DNA of 64,000 nt, taken from positions 1-64,000 of the forward strand of contig NMRA01000983.1 of the NCBI GenBank assembly GCA_002633005.1. Reading direction: 5' to 3'. The stretch is from Phoronis australis (Eukaryota > Phoronida > Phoronidae). Shown here one piece after another: positions 23,820-34,054 of the stretch. The notes under the pieces are model-generated. The model was given only the letters and a program-made list of their open reading frames with translations. It was not told the DNA's origin and did not search any database. Within the stretch, counting starts at the first letter, position 1; the number at the start of each line of letters is the position of its first letter. Made by a program: the position numbers and the translations under genes.

Positions 23820-24382
23820 TTTGGCTGAGGTGGCTGCGAACAATTGCTCATTACTATATGAAGACATGTGTTTGCCGGTGGTTTTGATGCCAAATATCTA
23901 TTCTACTAAGATAGAACAAACCCACGATTAAGTTTCAAAGTGTAAAATTTGGCTTCAGCTGAGATTGACTCATTCAAACCTGGGCAAGTTATCCGTGTTT
24001 TCTGCTTGTATGACCCCATGACCCTTCAAACCCCAAAATGTGGAATTTAAGGGGCAACTTGACACTTTTATTTTTCATTTTTAGGAAGACAATGGATGAC
24101 TTTATACAAAACAGTAGCTATTTCATTTTCTAGTAGCTTCTGTAATTACTTACAATGTCACAAAAACTGTGATTATTGGGGTAAGTTCTGGTAGTGGTTT
24201 TCAGTGAAAACTGAGGTACCCGACTTTTAAGCAACCTAACGCGATAGAATTTGTTTAAAGTGCATTTTAGTAATTACCATAAGAAAGTAAACAAAAATGC
24301 ATAATATGATCCAAATCCGTCACATAGGGTTTATCACCCCTGCATGGATTTTTGCCTGGTCTGAAGTGTACTGCACTCTTAA
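23820..24382 (-). repeat. Right arm of transposon 3
   Basis: This arm pairs with 18648-19300. The best-preserved blocks are CTCAGCTGAAGCCAAATTT and the outermost ~70 bp. Confidence 0.65.
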
Positions 24383-24918
24383 GTATTTGAGATATTTTGT
24401 TAAATGAACAGACTTGTCAATAATGTCCTACTTTACCTTTAAGGAGGAAAGATTGTTCCCACACTAACAACTCCCTTTACCACTTGACTTATGCCGAGAG
24501 AGAGAAAGAGGATTTATTAAGTGAAAAATGTATTAATTTCTAAAATAGAAAAATAGTGACAATGGGCCGGTCCAAAGATACCACAAGACTATTCTACCTT
24601 CAAAGCATATACCCACAATGCAACAAATGTGTCAAAACTTTGTTCTGTTTATTCACATACAAATGCACAAGTCACTTCCACATGCAAATGCACAAGTCAC
24701 TTACACATGCAAATGCACAAGTCACTTCCAAACAATTTAATTGTTGTACTTCTATAGTTGCAGATTCAATTGCAATGCTGAAACCAAGATATTGGAGAAA
24801 AAAAGCAAACAATGCATACGTTTTGCACTGAGCAATCTATCCAGTTCTTTGCGGTTCTATAAATAACTGAAGTAAGTGAGAATAACAATAATTGGGACTC
24901 ATTTTGCTTTAAATTTAC

Positions 24919-25095
24919 CTGCCGTACTGTGATCAGATGTACCTGGTCCACCTCGAAGATTTGTTAGGTCCTTCAGCTCCCAAAAGTAGTTGTAAAACTT
25001 AGATTTCCCAGCCTTGAAGATTTCTATGTTGTACCCGCATATTCCTTCATCATCAAATGTACAACTTATTTTGTCACATCGCGAGAGATTGAAAA
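24919..25095 (-). CDS. Exon for the first part of the same MAM domain
   Basis: The 177-base exon lies between acceptor CACATTTCTGTTTCAG and donor GCAG/GTAAAT and is phase 1 at both ends. It encodes SCTFDDEGICGYN (first two MAM Cys), an aromatic-rich run (FYNYFWELKDL) and GPGTSDHSTA, which matches the GPSSDHTxG segment of MAM domains. Joined to 17748-18007, the reading continues with KAMYAAKKAHKP, as expected for this fold. The intron between them (6.9 kb) contains transposon 3. Confidence 0.85.
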
Positions 25096-25274
25096 CTGAA
25101 ACAGAAATGTGAAAAAGAGCCGTCCACAAGACGACTGAACTGACTTCATTCCAGACTCTGGTTTATCAAGTAGACTACAAAATTTTGTGATATTTTAATC
25201 ATTGTTCGACTTACCAAAAATTTCCGGTTATATACCCACAGCGTTATTCGAAAAAAATGCACATTTAGATTCTC

Positions 25275-25733
25275 TAGTAACTTAATCACACTGCGCATGT
25301 ACCTGGGCCTGGGTTAAGAACTTAGGCACACTGCACATGTACAGGTACCTGGGCCTGGGTTAGGAACTTAGGCACGCTGCACATGTACCTGGGCCTGAGT
25401 TAGGAACTGAGGCACACTGCGCATGTACCTGGGCCTGGGTTAGGAACTTAGGCACACTGTACATGTACTTGAGCCTGGGTTAGGAACTTAGGCACACTGC
25501 ACATGTACAGGTACCTGGGCCTGGGTTAGGAACTTAGGCACACTGCACATGTACCTGTATCTGGGTTAGGAACTTAGTGACACTGCACATGTACCTGTAC
25601 CTGGGTTAGAAACTTAGGCACACTGCATATGTGCATGTGCCTGGATTAGGAACTTAGGCACTCTGCACATGTACCTGGGCATGGGTTAGGAACTTAGGCA
25701 CACTGCGCATGTACCTGGGCCTGCGTTAACCAG
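25275..25733. repeat. Minisatellite, ~40-bp unit, 11 copies
   Basis: The unit CACACTGCACATGTACCTGG plus GCCTGGGTTAGGAACTTAGG recurs with CTGCxCATG landmarks at 25291, 25331, 25377, 25418, 25458, 25498, 25543, 25583, 25623, 25663 and 25703. Two units are longer by an inserted GTACAG. It lies in the first intron of the MAM gene. Confidence 0.95.
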
Positions 25734-26082
25734 CAAAATGACGGACAATTTGATCATTTCATTTTTTACTCAAAAAAATGACTTGTAAACAATCTTAGAT
25801 GTAGATTTGATGAAAATAACACGAGCCATTGTAGGCAAACGTAGCCTGTGATGTGCATTTTGCTGTAAATTACAGAAAGCTGACGCAGCCGAAAACGTTA
25901 ATTCTAGAAATAAATCATTCCGAAAGCGTTCCTGATAATAGGCTTGCCCAATGGTGGGTTCGTTGTCAGAAACCAGCGATGCAATCACTGAAAATATTTT
26001 TCATGACCTTCATCTTAAATTTATTTATAGTAGGCTGTTAATATAAAATTATCAACCTCATGTTGATAATAATAACAAAAAT

Positions 26083-26179
26083 GACAAACATTATATTAAT
26101 ATTAATAAAATTATTATTACTATTACTATTACTATTACTATTACTATTACTATTATTATTATTATTATTATTATTATTA

Positions 26180-26230
<51 letters not shown>

Positions 26231-26400
26231 GTATCAATATGATTATGACTATTATTATATTGATAATGATTATAATCATAATAATTAAAGTAATAAGACT
26301 ATTGTCATAATCATCATCATTATTATTATTATTATATTTATAATAATTATAATAGTAACACTAATAGAATAGTAATAGTAATAGTAATAATTGTCGTGAA
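26083..26400. repeat. ATT/TAA microsatellite cluster
   Basis: TATTAC units pass into an uninterrupted TTA/ATT run (about 26150-26230), then diverged ATT-rich sequence to about 26400. Open frames across it are poly-Leu or poly-Ile artefacts. Confidence 0.95.
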
Positions 26401-26466
26401 TATAGCGATAAACGTTGAAGTAATACAAAAGCAAGTTGTCAATTTCGTTAAATAAAATAACAGTAC

Positions 26467-26518
26467 CTGCACTCATGTGAAGAAAAAATAACACCCCGGT
26501 ACAAATACCATAATCCAT
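26467..26518 (-). CDS. First coding exon: start codon and signal peptide
   Basis: ATG at 26518 begins MDYGICTGVLFFLHMSA, a short signal-peptide-like stretch with a hydrophobic core. It is followed by donor GCAG/GTACTG. The exon is 17 codons plus one base, leaving phase 1, and joins in frame to the MAM exon at 25095. The combination gives a secreted or membrane-anchored protein starting with a MAM domain. Confidence 0.7.
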
Positions 26519-26525
26519 TGTTGTC

Positions 26526-26545
26526 TTTGTGAATATATACTGCTA
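26526..26545 (-). promoter_or_regulatory. Possible TATA-like element upstream of the MAM gene
   Basis: The minus strand has AGTATATATTCAC about 20 bases before the ATG. The spacing to the start codon is short for a functional TATA box, so transcription may start at or inside this region, or the match may be chance. Confidence 0.25.
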
Positions 26546-26929
26546 GGTCTCGTCTGGAAGCAATTAAAAATTAGTTACTAAGGTGACAATGGCTGTCACT
26601 GAAGGGTCGATAGAAAGTAAGGCATCGACGAAAGAAATAAACGGTATAGCAGTTTTGTTATTACATAAGTTTCTTCAGTGATGGGCTCTTCAACCGTTTA
26701 CATATATGTACATGTACATGTAACAGTGATTGACGTCGATATGTACTGAACCAGATGGGAATGTCTTCTTGATTGAATTGAAAACGTATTACCTCGAACC
26801 AGAATATTTTACGGGATCGTTACCTTCGTTTTAAGTTCATGGGTAAGCTAAACCATAGCTGTGTGTAAATGAACGTCAAAATCTACGAGAATTATATAAT
26901 TAAGGTAGGGTACATGTATCAGCGTAGTC
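26546..26929. other. Upstream flank of the MAM gene
   Basis: No coding signal is visible. It contains a CATGTACATGTACATGTAAC run near 26705 and no other recognised feature. Confidence 0.4.
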
Positions 26930-28330
26930 AGAAACCAGTAATTTGATGACGTCAGGATTAAACCGTGGACAACGCCATACATATAGGTTTAAGGACGGGG
27001 AATGTCAAGAAAAGAAAGCCAGTGAAACATGGAGAAAAGAGAAAAATCAAGAACATTTTTGTCAACTACCAGTGCTTGAGGGCCTGGCCAGGACATTGCA
27101 TGTTAGGAGGCCTCATTTTTTGCTGCAACAATCATCCAAACGCACTTGAAAACGTGCGCTTACAGTCATTCATATACGTATTTCGAATGGAAATAATACA
27201 ATTTGTAAAGTACGCATGTCGCAGAGCATTCTAATCCACTGAGTATTTAAAATCTAGAAGACGATTTTAGAGAATTCAAAACTCTGTTTGTCCTGGGTCT
27301 CCTACATGTACCTGGCAAGGGATGACTTTGTCTTTTGTCACACTCGTTTTTCATATTCTTTCTAAATTGTATATTACTTGAAAAATGAAAACCTGATAGC
27401 ATTAAATATTGCTCGTTTTCTGTTTTTTTTTGAATTTATAGATTGTTTCATATTTAGGTGCGTGAGCTCTTGAAAAAAGCCTTTTGATGACATCCTTTTC
27501 ATGTTCTTGTTGATAACTTAGAGGCTGCTCACGGAGACAGGTCACAATGACGGAACGAATTGCCCCTATTTTCTCGAGTTTGTGAAATTGTACAACCTAT
27601 TTACGTTAAGGAGAGTCCCTTCTTCGAGGGTTACACTATTGTGGAATGAAATGCCAATATTTTCCATTATTTATTGATATCTAGCATTTCGTAAGAAAGG
27701 GCCCGCTTTGAGAAGGGGTCCTCTCATAGGGCAGCCCGGGTCTAAGGCCATTTTCCCATCTGTAAATCTGGCACTGTCAACACGAGGATAAGAAGATAAG
27801 ATTTCAAAGTCGTCGAAACATTAAAAAATCATGCAAACCACATCATTGCCAACACATTTGGTTCAAACAACTAAATGCTATTGCATTGAAAAATACAGTA
27901 CGATAGACCGCCATCGAAAAGGTGGAAGTTTGAAGATCTCAAAAACTATTAATTGTGAGTTTCACAAAATAAATATTTCCGATGTTTCTATGACGATGAA
28001 ACGTCAATACATTTTCCCGTATTATCATAAGAATTGGATTTGTTTTCAAGTTCGTTACTAGGAGTTGCTGGTATGAAACAGGCATATTTCGATCAAACTA
28101 TCTAGCTACCCCTGGAATGATCTCGGGGGCCCCAAACCCTGTGGGATGACTCGTCTCCCAACAATCCCCCATTGCCCGTTGGGAGTTGCTTATATTATTC
28201 TGTTTTGATGAACACAGAATGCATTTGTTTCTGATTTACAAGTTTATGAATCGTCTAATTATTGGTGATTTTAACAGCTGGAATCTAATAATGAAAGTAT
28301 TGACGAGGCTTCAGTGAACTTAGTTTCAGG
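26930..28330 (+). repeat. Dispersed repeat family R1, copy 1
   Basis: This copy is homologous to 42540-44150 in the same orientation. Shared blocks include GGCCxGGCCAGxACATTG, AAACGCxCTTGAAAAxGTGC, CATATTTAGG...AGCTCTTGAA, TTTGTGAAATxGTACAACC and TTTCTGATTxAC. The family is not identified. No intact gene is present. Confidence 0.7.
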
Positions 28331-28977
28331 ATGAAATTCGGGGAACCGACCCTTATCATCTGATTCCAATAGCAATATACACTACTAACACGCTTTTTTC
28401 CGGCTGAAATAGCTCCAAGAATTTATGAGATTCAGACAGCTATACAAGGTGTCACAAAATGTAATCGTAGTTAAAATGACAATTCATTGTGCATTGACTT
28501 AGTAACGAGATTAAAGAATTTAAATCACAAATGGGAGATAAGGTGGAAAAGAGTTCTTTAAATCAAATTAAACGCATTGATCATTAACTTGGGAAGATTG
28601 TTCGATTTTGCCGAACTGCCTTTTTGTTTTTTAGTACCCGATAGGTATGGTATAACATATTTTTGTTCTGAAAAACTGAATTTGTTCATAAAAACACCGG
28701 AATCTGATCTTCGGGAATTGAATTTGCCTTCGCGTTCCTACACTAGACATGTGGAGAAATGAACTATCTTCTTGCACTGCTTGACTAAATCTGCACCTCA
28801 TGACTGACTTTTGAGCTACATGAAAGCTTTCTTGTGTGCTTTGGTTAGGTACAAATAGCTATTTGCTGTTCCCTCCCTCACTGGAACCATACAACCATGG
28901 GATTGGAATGAAAACTACAAACACACGCGGCTGAGGTTACACAGTGCATGCGTCACAGTTGTTTCATTCGTTTGTCC
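28331..28977. other. Unassigned sequence before the palindromic MITE
   Basis: This may be a continuation of R1 in part (AAATCAAATTAAACGCATTG near 28560 resembles 44375). A 61-codon plus frame at 28577 is not supported by any homology that I recognise. Confidence 0.4.
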
Positions 28978-29381
28978 AGGGCCCGGTCTCTAATCTTTGT
29001 ACTCGAAACGAACTCGAAACTAATTTTGGCAATTTCTCTGCTCCTTTTGTGCGAACTTAAGATAATTGGTTATCAGACTGTGCTCGAATACATTATAGTT
29101 TATGCATAGGAGTTTCTAGTTCAAGTTTGCCCTTGAAGACCTTTATATTTGTGCTACAAACTTGAGTAAAATCTCGAAATTTCGAGTTCAAACTCGAACT
29201 TATTGCTTTAATATTGGGTTTACAAACTGTGAACTAAGGGCAATAAATTATCTACGTAAGTTATTGTGTACTCGAGCATAGAATAATAGACACATATCTT
29301 GAGTTCGCCCAAAAGTAGAGTAGAAAATGCCAAACCTAATTTCGAGTTCCATTTCGAGTAAAAAGATTGGAGACCGGGCCC
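28978..29381. mobile_element. Palindromic (foldback) MITE, ~404 bp, cut by the gap
   Basis: The left end GGGCCCGGTCTCTAATCTTT is mirrored by AAGATTGGAGACCGGGCCC, which ends exactly where the Ns begin. The whole element folds on itself, with arms of about 190 bp containing ACTCGAAA, GGCAATTT, GTGCGAACTxAAGAT and CTCGAGTACA-type blocks. A degenerate relative is at about 40335-40690. Confidence 0.85.
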
Positions 29382-30154
29382 NNNNNNNNNNNNNNNNNNN
29401 NNNNNNNNNNNNNNNNNNNNNNNNNNNNNNNNNNNNNNNNNNNNNNNNNNNNNNNNNNNNNNNNNNNNNNNNNNNNNNNNNNNNNNNNNNNNNNNNNNNN
29501 NNNNNNNNNNNNNNNNNNNNNNNNNNNNNNNNNNNNNNNNNNNNNNNNNNNNNNNNNNNNNNNNNNNNNNNNNNNNNNNNNNNNNNNNNNNNNNNNNNNN
29601 NNNNNNNNNNNNNNNNNNNNNNNNNNNNNNNNNNNNNNNNNNNNNNNNNNNNNNNNNNNNNNNNNNNNNNNNNNNNNNNNNNNNNNNNNNNNNNNNNNNN
29701 NNNNNNNNNNNNNNNNNNNNNNNNNNNNNNNNNNNNNNNNNNNNNNNNNNNNNNNNNNNNNNNNNNNNNNNNNNNNNNNNNNNNNNNNNNNNNNNNNNNN
29801 NNNNNNNNNNNNNNNNNNNNNNNNNNNNNNNNNNNNNNNNNNNNNNNNNNNNNNNNNNNNNNNNNNNNNNNNNNNNNNNNNNNNNNNNNNNNNNNNNNNN
29901 NNNNNNNNNNNNNNNNNNNNNNNNNNNNNNNNNNNNNNNNNNNNNNNNNNNNNNNNNNNNNNNNNNNNNNNNNNNNNNNNNNNNNNNNNNNNNNNNNNNN
30001 NNNNNNNNNNNNNNNNNNNNNNNNNNNNNNNNNNNNNNNNNNNNNNNNNNNNNNNNNNNNNNNNNNNNNNNNNNNNNNNNNNNNNNNNNNNNNNNNNNNN
30101 NNNNNNNNNNNNNNNNNNNNNNNNNNNNNNNNNNNNNNNNNNNNNNNNNNNNNN
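29382..30154. other. Assembly gap (773 N)
   Basis: All bases are N. It is flanked by a near-perfect palindromic MITE on the left and an array of short hairpins on the right, both of which are hard to sequence and assemble. Any open frames spanning it are artefacts. Confidence 1.
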
Positions 30155-30168
30155 TTGCAGGTTGTTAT

Positions 30169-30433
30169 AGCCCAGTTGGCTGTTTGGTGTACCCACTTGG
30201 TACTTTATATGATATTTGCCCATTTGGCAGTTTGTACCCACTTGGTACTTGTTATTGAATTTGCCGCTTTGCTCGACCCAGTTGGTAGGCAATCGGCCAA
30301 TACCCATTTGGTATTAAGTACCCATTTGGTACTATGCTAACCTGTGCCACTTAGTATCCGATACTCAGTTACACTTAGGGTATCGGAAATGTGTGTGTTA
30401 TCTCTTGTAATTAAGGAACCCATCTGGTTCCTT
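30169..30433. repeat. Array of short hairpins with a constant CCCAnnTGG core
   Basis: Eight short inverted repeats share a core CC-CANNT-GG with different arms. Stems are AGCC/GGCT (30169-30181), GTACC/GGTAC (30189-30203), TGCC/GGCA (30217-30229), GTACC/GGTAC (30234-30248), ACC/GGT (30276-30286), AATACC/GGTATT (30299-30315), AGTACC/GGTACT (30317-30333) and AAGGAACC/GGTTCCTT (30413-30433). Loops are CAGTT, CACTT, CATTT or CATCT. A larger stem TCCGATAC/GTATCGGA (30357-30387) lies between the last two. It abuts the gap and may continue into it. Confidence 0.85.
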
Positions 30434-31639
30434 CTGTGAAATATTTATTTGTAGAGCTGTGACCCTGAAATCCCCAATACAACTTAAAATGTTTATTATT
30501 CTTGTTGTTTTATTTGTCCCCAATAATTATAAATTAATTGGATCTTTGAAACCGTTTCATCGGTAAAAAATCAGGACACCTTTGCATGTAACACTTACAA
30601 AAACATTAGCTAATTACTCCAATTACCCATCTGAAATTTGCAGATGTGGGTTTCTGACAGTGAAACACATTTTTGTCATGCTACAAAATAATACAACTGG
30701 GAAATAACAATACTCTAGGCGAAAAGACAAGGTTATTTGGAACACCTATTGCTCAACATTCGAAAATAAAAACCTAACAACCTACTGGACTGAAAAGTGG
30801 GATATCCGGATCTTTGCCAAAACGCGAGGGTGGAATGTTCACAGAAACATAAAAACGTCCCATCGCAGTTTTTGTCGAACGGGAAATTGGCAAAGGTGTC
30901 ACAAAAAATCATGATACGTCTCGTTTTTTCCTTTTTAGTTGAATGGGAAAAAAGTGTTGTGTCGCATGGAAAATTACAATAGTACATGATAATTTGTCAG
31001 TTCCCCTGTGTCAAAGGTCAAAGAGCGAGACATTTTTGATAGTGCGGCGCGATGACGGGAAAAATGGAACATGAGAGAGTTCGTAAAGAGCGGGACAGTT
31101 GATAAGTACAATGTAAGCGGTCGGTAACACAAAGCATTGGTAAACGTCGCTGTTACATGTACATCACGGATATAATTATGTAAATAGACAACGCTGTGGC
31201 TCATAAATGGGATTAGCATTGTATCTGGCCAACAGGTAAACACTGGAAAAATAAATGATTACAGAAAAATCAGTAATAGTATGTGCATGCATAATCGCAC
31301 TTAGCTACGTAAATAAGTACACGGTTATGTTTTCGAAAAACACGTAAGCAAGTCTGTTAATGAACTCGGTTCATTTATAATTGCTAAAAAAGCTCTCAGA
31401 AACCTAATGCCACCATGATTTAAACACCTATAAATGTCTTGCTGAAAGCCTTCCAACATGTAGTTTGAGAGTTTGGCGAAAGTGACCCTGAAGATTGAAG
31501 ATGGAGATATATCAGTGATATCCTGCCCGGGCCTTGGGTCCGTTCGTGTAAAGAATGAATAGCGTAAGTGTCGGTTTGTTGATTAATGTTGCCAAATTAC
31601 TGGTTGTCTGGAACCGTACCTGAAGTGTCTCGCTTGTTG
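30434..31639. other. No gene recognised
   Basis: AT-rich sequence with no credible coding frame, RNA gene or repeat that I can name. Confidence 0.4.
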
Positions 31640-32170
31640 AATACATTACCAACAAAAATGACAAAACGAAAACTAGAAAGATTATTGACAATAATGGACT
31701 CTGTGCGTGTGTATTAAACGAATTGTTATGGGAAGTTACTGACAGCAACCCGTTAACCAATTTGAAAAGGAATTCTTTAAAGTTGTAGGAAAAATAACAT
31801 GTTAATATTTTGATGACCTTTCCACTAATTGACCTCTTTCGGTGCATTATGAGCATGGATGAGAGGATAATTATAAACTCGATTAAAAGTGTTGTTAATG
31901 CTAAGAATCACAAATGTTTTACTTTAAGTAGTTTAGAATACAACATGAATGAATTGGTCAAACTTTGAGAAGAAAAATGAACCAAATGACCCCATGGGTG
32001 CACCAAATGATCTGATAATTTAGAATTCAAACTCAATCACGTACCTGTACCCAATTTGGAGTTATTAATGGTCAAAGTTGGTCGGAAGAAGAATAAGAAG
32101 AATAAGAATAAAATTGAAGAAAACCCAGGAACAACAGCATTCTGCGCCTACACGCGCAGAGTAATGAAGC
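31640..32170 (+). repeat. Extra copy of the 425-bp satellite with its hairpin module
   Basis: ACTAGAAAGATTATTGACAA, GGACTCTGxGCGTGxGTATT, GGAATTCTTTAAAGTTGTAG and GATGACCTTTCCACTAATTG match 10670-10830 and 12000-12170. AAGAATAAGAAGAATAAG and the TCTGCGC/GCGCAGA hairpin (32141-32160) follow. The minus-strand frame repeats the first ~50 residues of the open frame upstream of the EGF exon, so those residues are repeat-derived. Confidence 0.85.
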
Positions 32171-33079
32171 AAGGAAAAAAGGCTGCAATTGATAACTAAA
32201 TACACAAAATTCAGGAGAGGGGACAACCAAACATTCACAATGCAAACTCTCATGACCATTCGCATGGAATCTGGGAACACTAAAATGCATGGATCACGCG
32301 TGAAAGTTGGAATTTCAGTCATAGAGTTTTGTGCTTGGAAATGTTTACAGCTTTACGCACCTGGAAATTCCCTAGCGTAAGGCTTGCGTGTACGCAAACA
32401 CGATTATTAGACAAGCTGTACGAAAATGTGACATTTCTATAACATATTTCAGACTTTAAAAAATAAGCTAACAATTGTAGTGAAAGAAACCCTAAGTTTA
32501 ACCCGATAGATGGCTACCATTTTGATGTCGTAGATTCGACTTTTTACAAAATGAGAATAATTCCAATATCTGAAATTTATCGTTTTAGTGGTAAAAGTCA
32601 ACATTTTCGCACTTCGCAATTTTTTTAATGCCTCTTAAAGGAGAATGCCACCCGATTTAATTAGTTTTTTTACCTTCTTAATCGGTCTATATCCACGTCA
32701 CCTCGTATGCGGTTGATCGAACCTCGCTGAGAGGTGTTGCGTTAACGCGTGAGGAAGGTGAGAAACGACGCAGTGACGTCTGTGGTTCTTCTGCAGAGTG
32801 AGTGCCGGTATCGTGTGGCTTATCGATTCCGCTTGTGCGATCTATGAAGCTGCGAGAAAAGCGGGTATATCGTTTTTTTTTTTCGATTTCCTCGAGAGCC
32901 CATCATGTTTCAGACGTGGCTCGCGGTAGTGAAGAATGAAAAGTACGCCGTAAATACCAAGTATGAGGCCTTGAAAGTTCTCTGTGTCTGTCTGTGGCCT
33001 ACATTTCGTCGGATCGGTTGTTGATCAGTTTTTGATTATGGAGAATTGTAGTTGGCCATGAAAACATAAAGAATTACAA
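32171..33079. other. No gene recognised; GC-richer patch near 32700-32900
   Basis: The patch has CACGTCACCTCG and a CRE-like GTGACGTC at about 32773, so a promoter is possible, but no transcript start or exon can be tied to it. Confidence 0.3.
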
Positions 33080-33351
33080 TTAATTCAAGGCGTGAGGACA
33101 TAACATTTTATGTAACCTGTTCGATAACTGACTCGTTCGTGAGGCTTCTGTTTGGTCCTCTGGGTGTAGGATGTTTTCCCCAGTTCTTTTTCTCAGCCCT
33201 AAAATCGTCATAAGTACACCTCTGTTTAGATGCGGTGCAAAATCAGGGTGTTCTGTAAGACACATCTGCGCTTCTCCATGGAAGCGTTTCTCTTGCGAGG
33301 TTTCGTGGCAGCAAACGCAAGCGTCAGTCGCTTCCGTCATCGTGCAGTTAC
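33080..33351 (-). CDS. Exon with P2X7-receptor-C-terminus-like zinc domain
   Basis: The minus strand is open for 90 codons and reads GNCTMTEATDACVCCHE, then AQMCLTEHPDFAPHLNRGVL, and ends at a TAA stop at 33080. The pattern CxxMxTE-x3-CVCCxE followed by CLTxHPxF-x3-LNxxVL is that of the P2RX7_C-like cysteine domain. In vertebrates this lies at the intracellular end of the P2X7 ion channel. In invertebrates it is common in multicopy proteins of unknown function. A possible acceptor (GTCACTGAG) would start the exon at 33351 in phase 1. The 40 residues after the domain are hydrophilic. The upstream exon, normally acidic with a CxCxxC motif, was not found, so the gene may be a fragment. Confidence 0.6.
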
Positions 33352-34054
33352 CTCAGTGACACCATGGTAAGTCATTAAAACAGTTTCCGGAACTATCCAG
33401 ATGTTGCGTTGTCTGTGCACGTTCACGGAGCCTCTCTATTATTTCATTCTTTATTTATCTGTACACATGGCCATCGGCCCAAAGTACAACAAACAAGCAA
33501 ACAAGATCATTGGAGTGCTATCCACACTAGTCAGTGGTACACAAGCTGTTCCGTTTTTAGATGCGTAGTGTACATATTTTAAAACTAAGGTATCGAGATT
33601 ACATAAATGTCCATGAATTGTTAAACAAAGAGGGACTTGTCCAGAGGCTCTCACTCAGAAAGTTTGCTCGGGTTTCGGAAAAAGCGTCCTAAACTAACGA
33701 AAAATTGAAATTCATCCACACAATTCTTCGAGCATAATGTACACAATGTGTCTTGATATATCATATTTACGTGACGACCAGTTTCTACTGCCAGTCTGTG
33801 GTTTGCACATCGAAAACGTGTAAAACTTTGCACGAACACTCTTGGAAGATTATCAATTTCTAAATAGCTTTCATATTTAAATACAACCTAAAAAATTATT
33901 ATTATTTCTTGATCAATGTATTCCGGTTCGAACTGATAGTCCATAAAACCTAACGATCAACCTGCGAAGTCTTCGTCGGAATTGCGAGTTGACGTTTATT
34001 AGGCATTCTGCAGTTCAAAATCATTCTCACCCAAAACCAATGCTTATATAAACT
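33352..34054. other. No gene recognised
   Basis: This would be the upstream side of the P2X7-like exon. No matching acidic exon or promoter is evident. Confidence 0.35.

Larger units (their letters stand above)
18648..24382. mobile_element. Transposon 3: 5.7-kb long-TIR element in the MAM intron
   Basis: The sequence from about 18648 (CTTAAGAGCA... GACCAGGCAAAAA... TGTCACGGATTT) is matched in reverse complement by 24382 downward (CTTAAGAGTGCAG... ACCAGGCAAAAAT... TGTGACGGATTT). Further inside, CTCAGCTGAAGCCAAATTT at 19055 matches 23965-23945 inverted, and ACCGGC...TGTCTxCATA at 19208 matches about 23885 inverted. The arms are therefore about 0.55-0.65 kb with patches of lost similarity. The interior holds minus-strand coding remnants. 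The element sits entirely in one intron. Confidence 0.7.

Noticed and set aside
26060-26279. Poly-Leu and poly-Ile frames
   Set aside because: They are translations of the ATT/TTA microsatellite.
29327-30340. Long open frames of 267-337 codons across the N run
   Set aside because: They consist almost entirely of undetermined residues.
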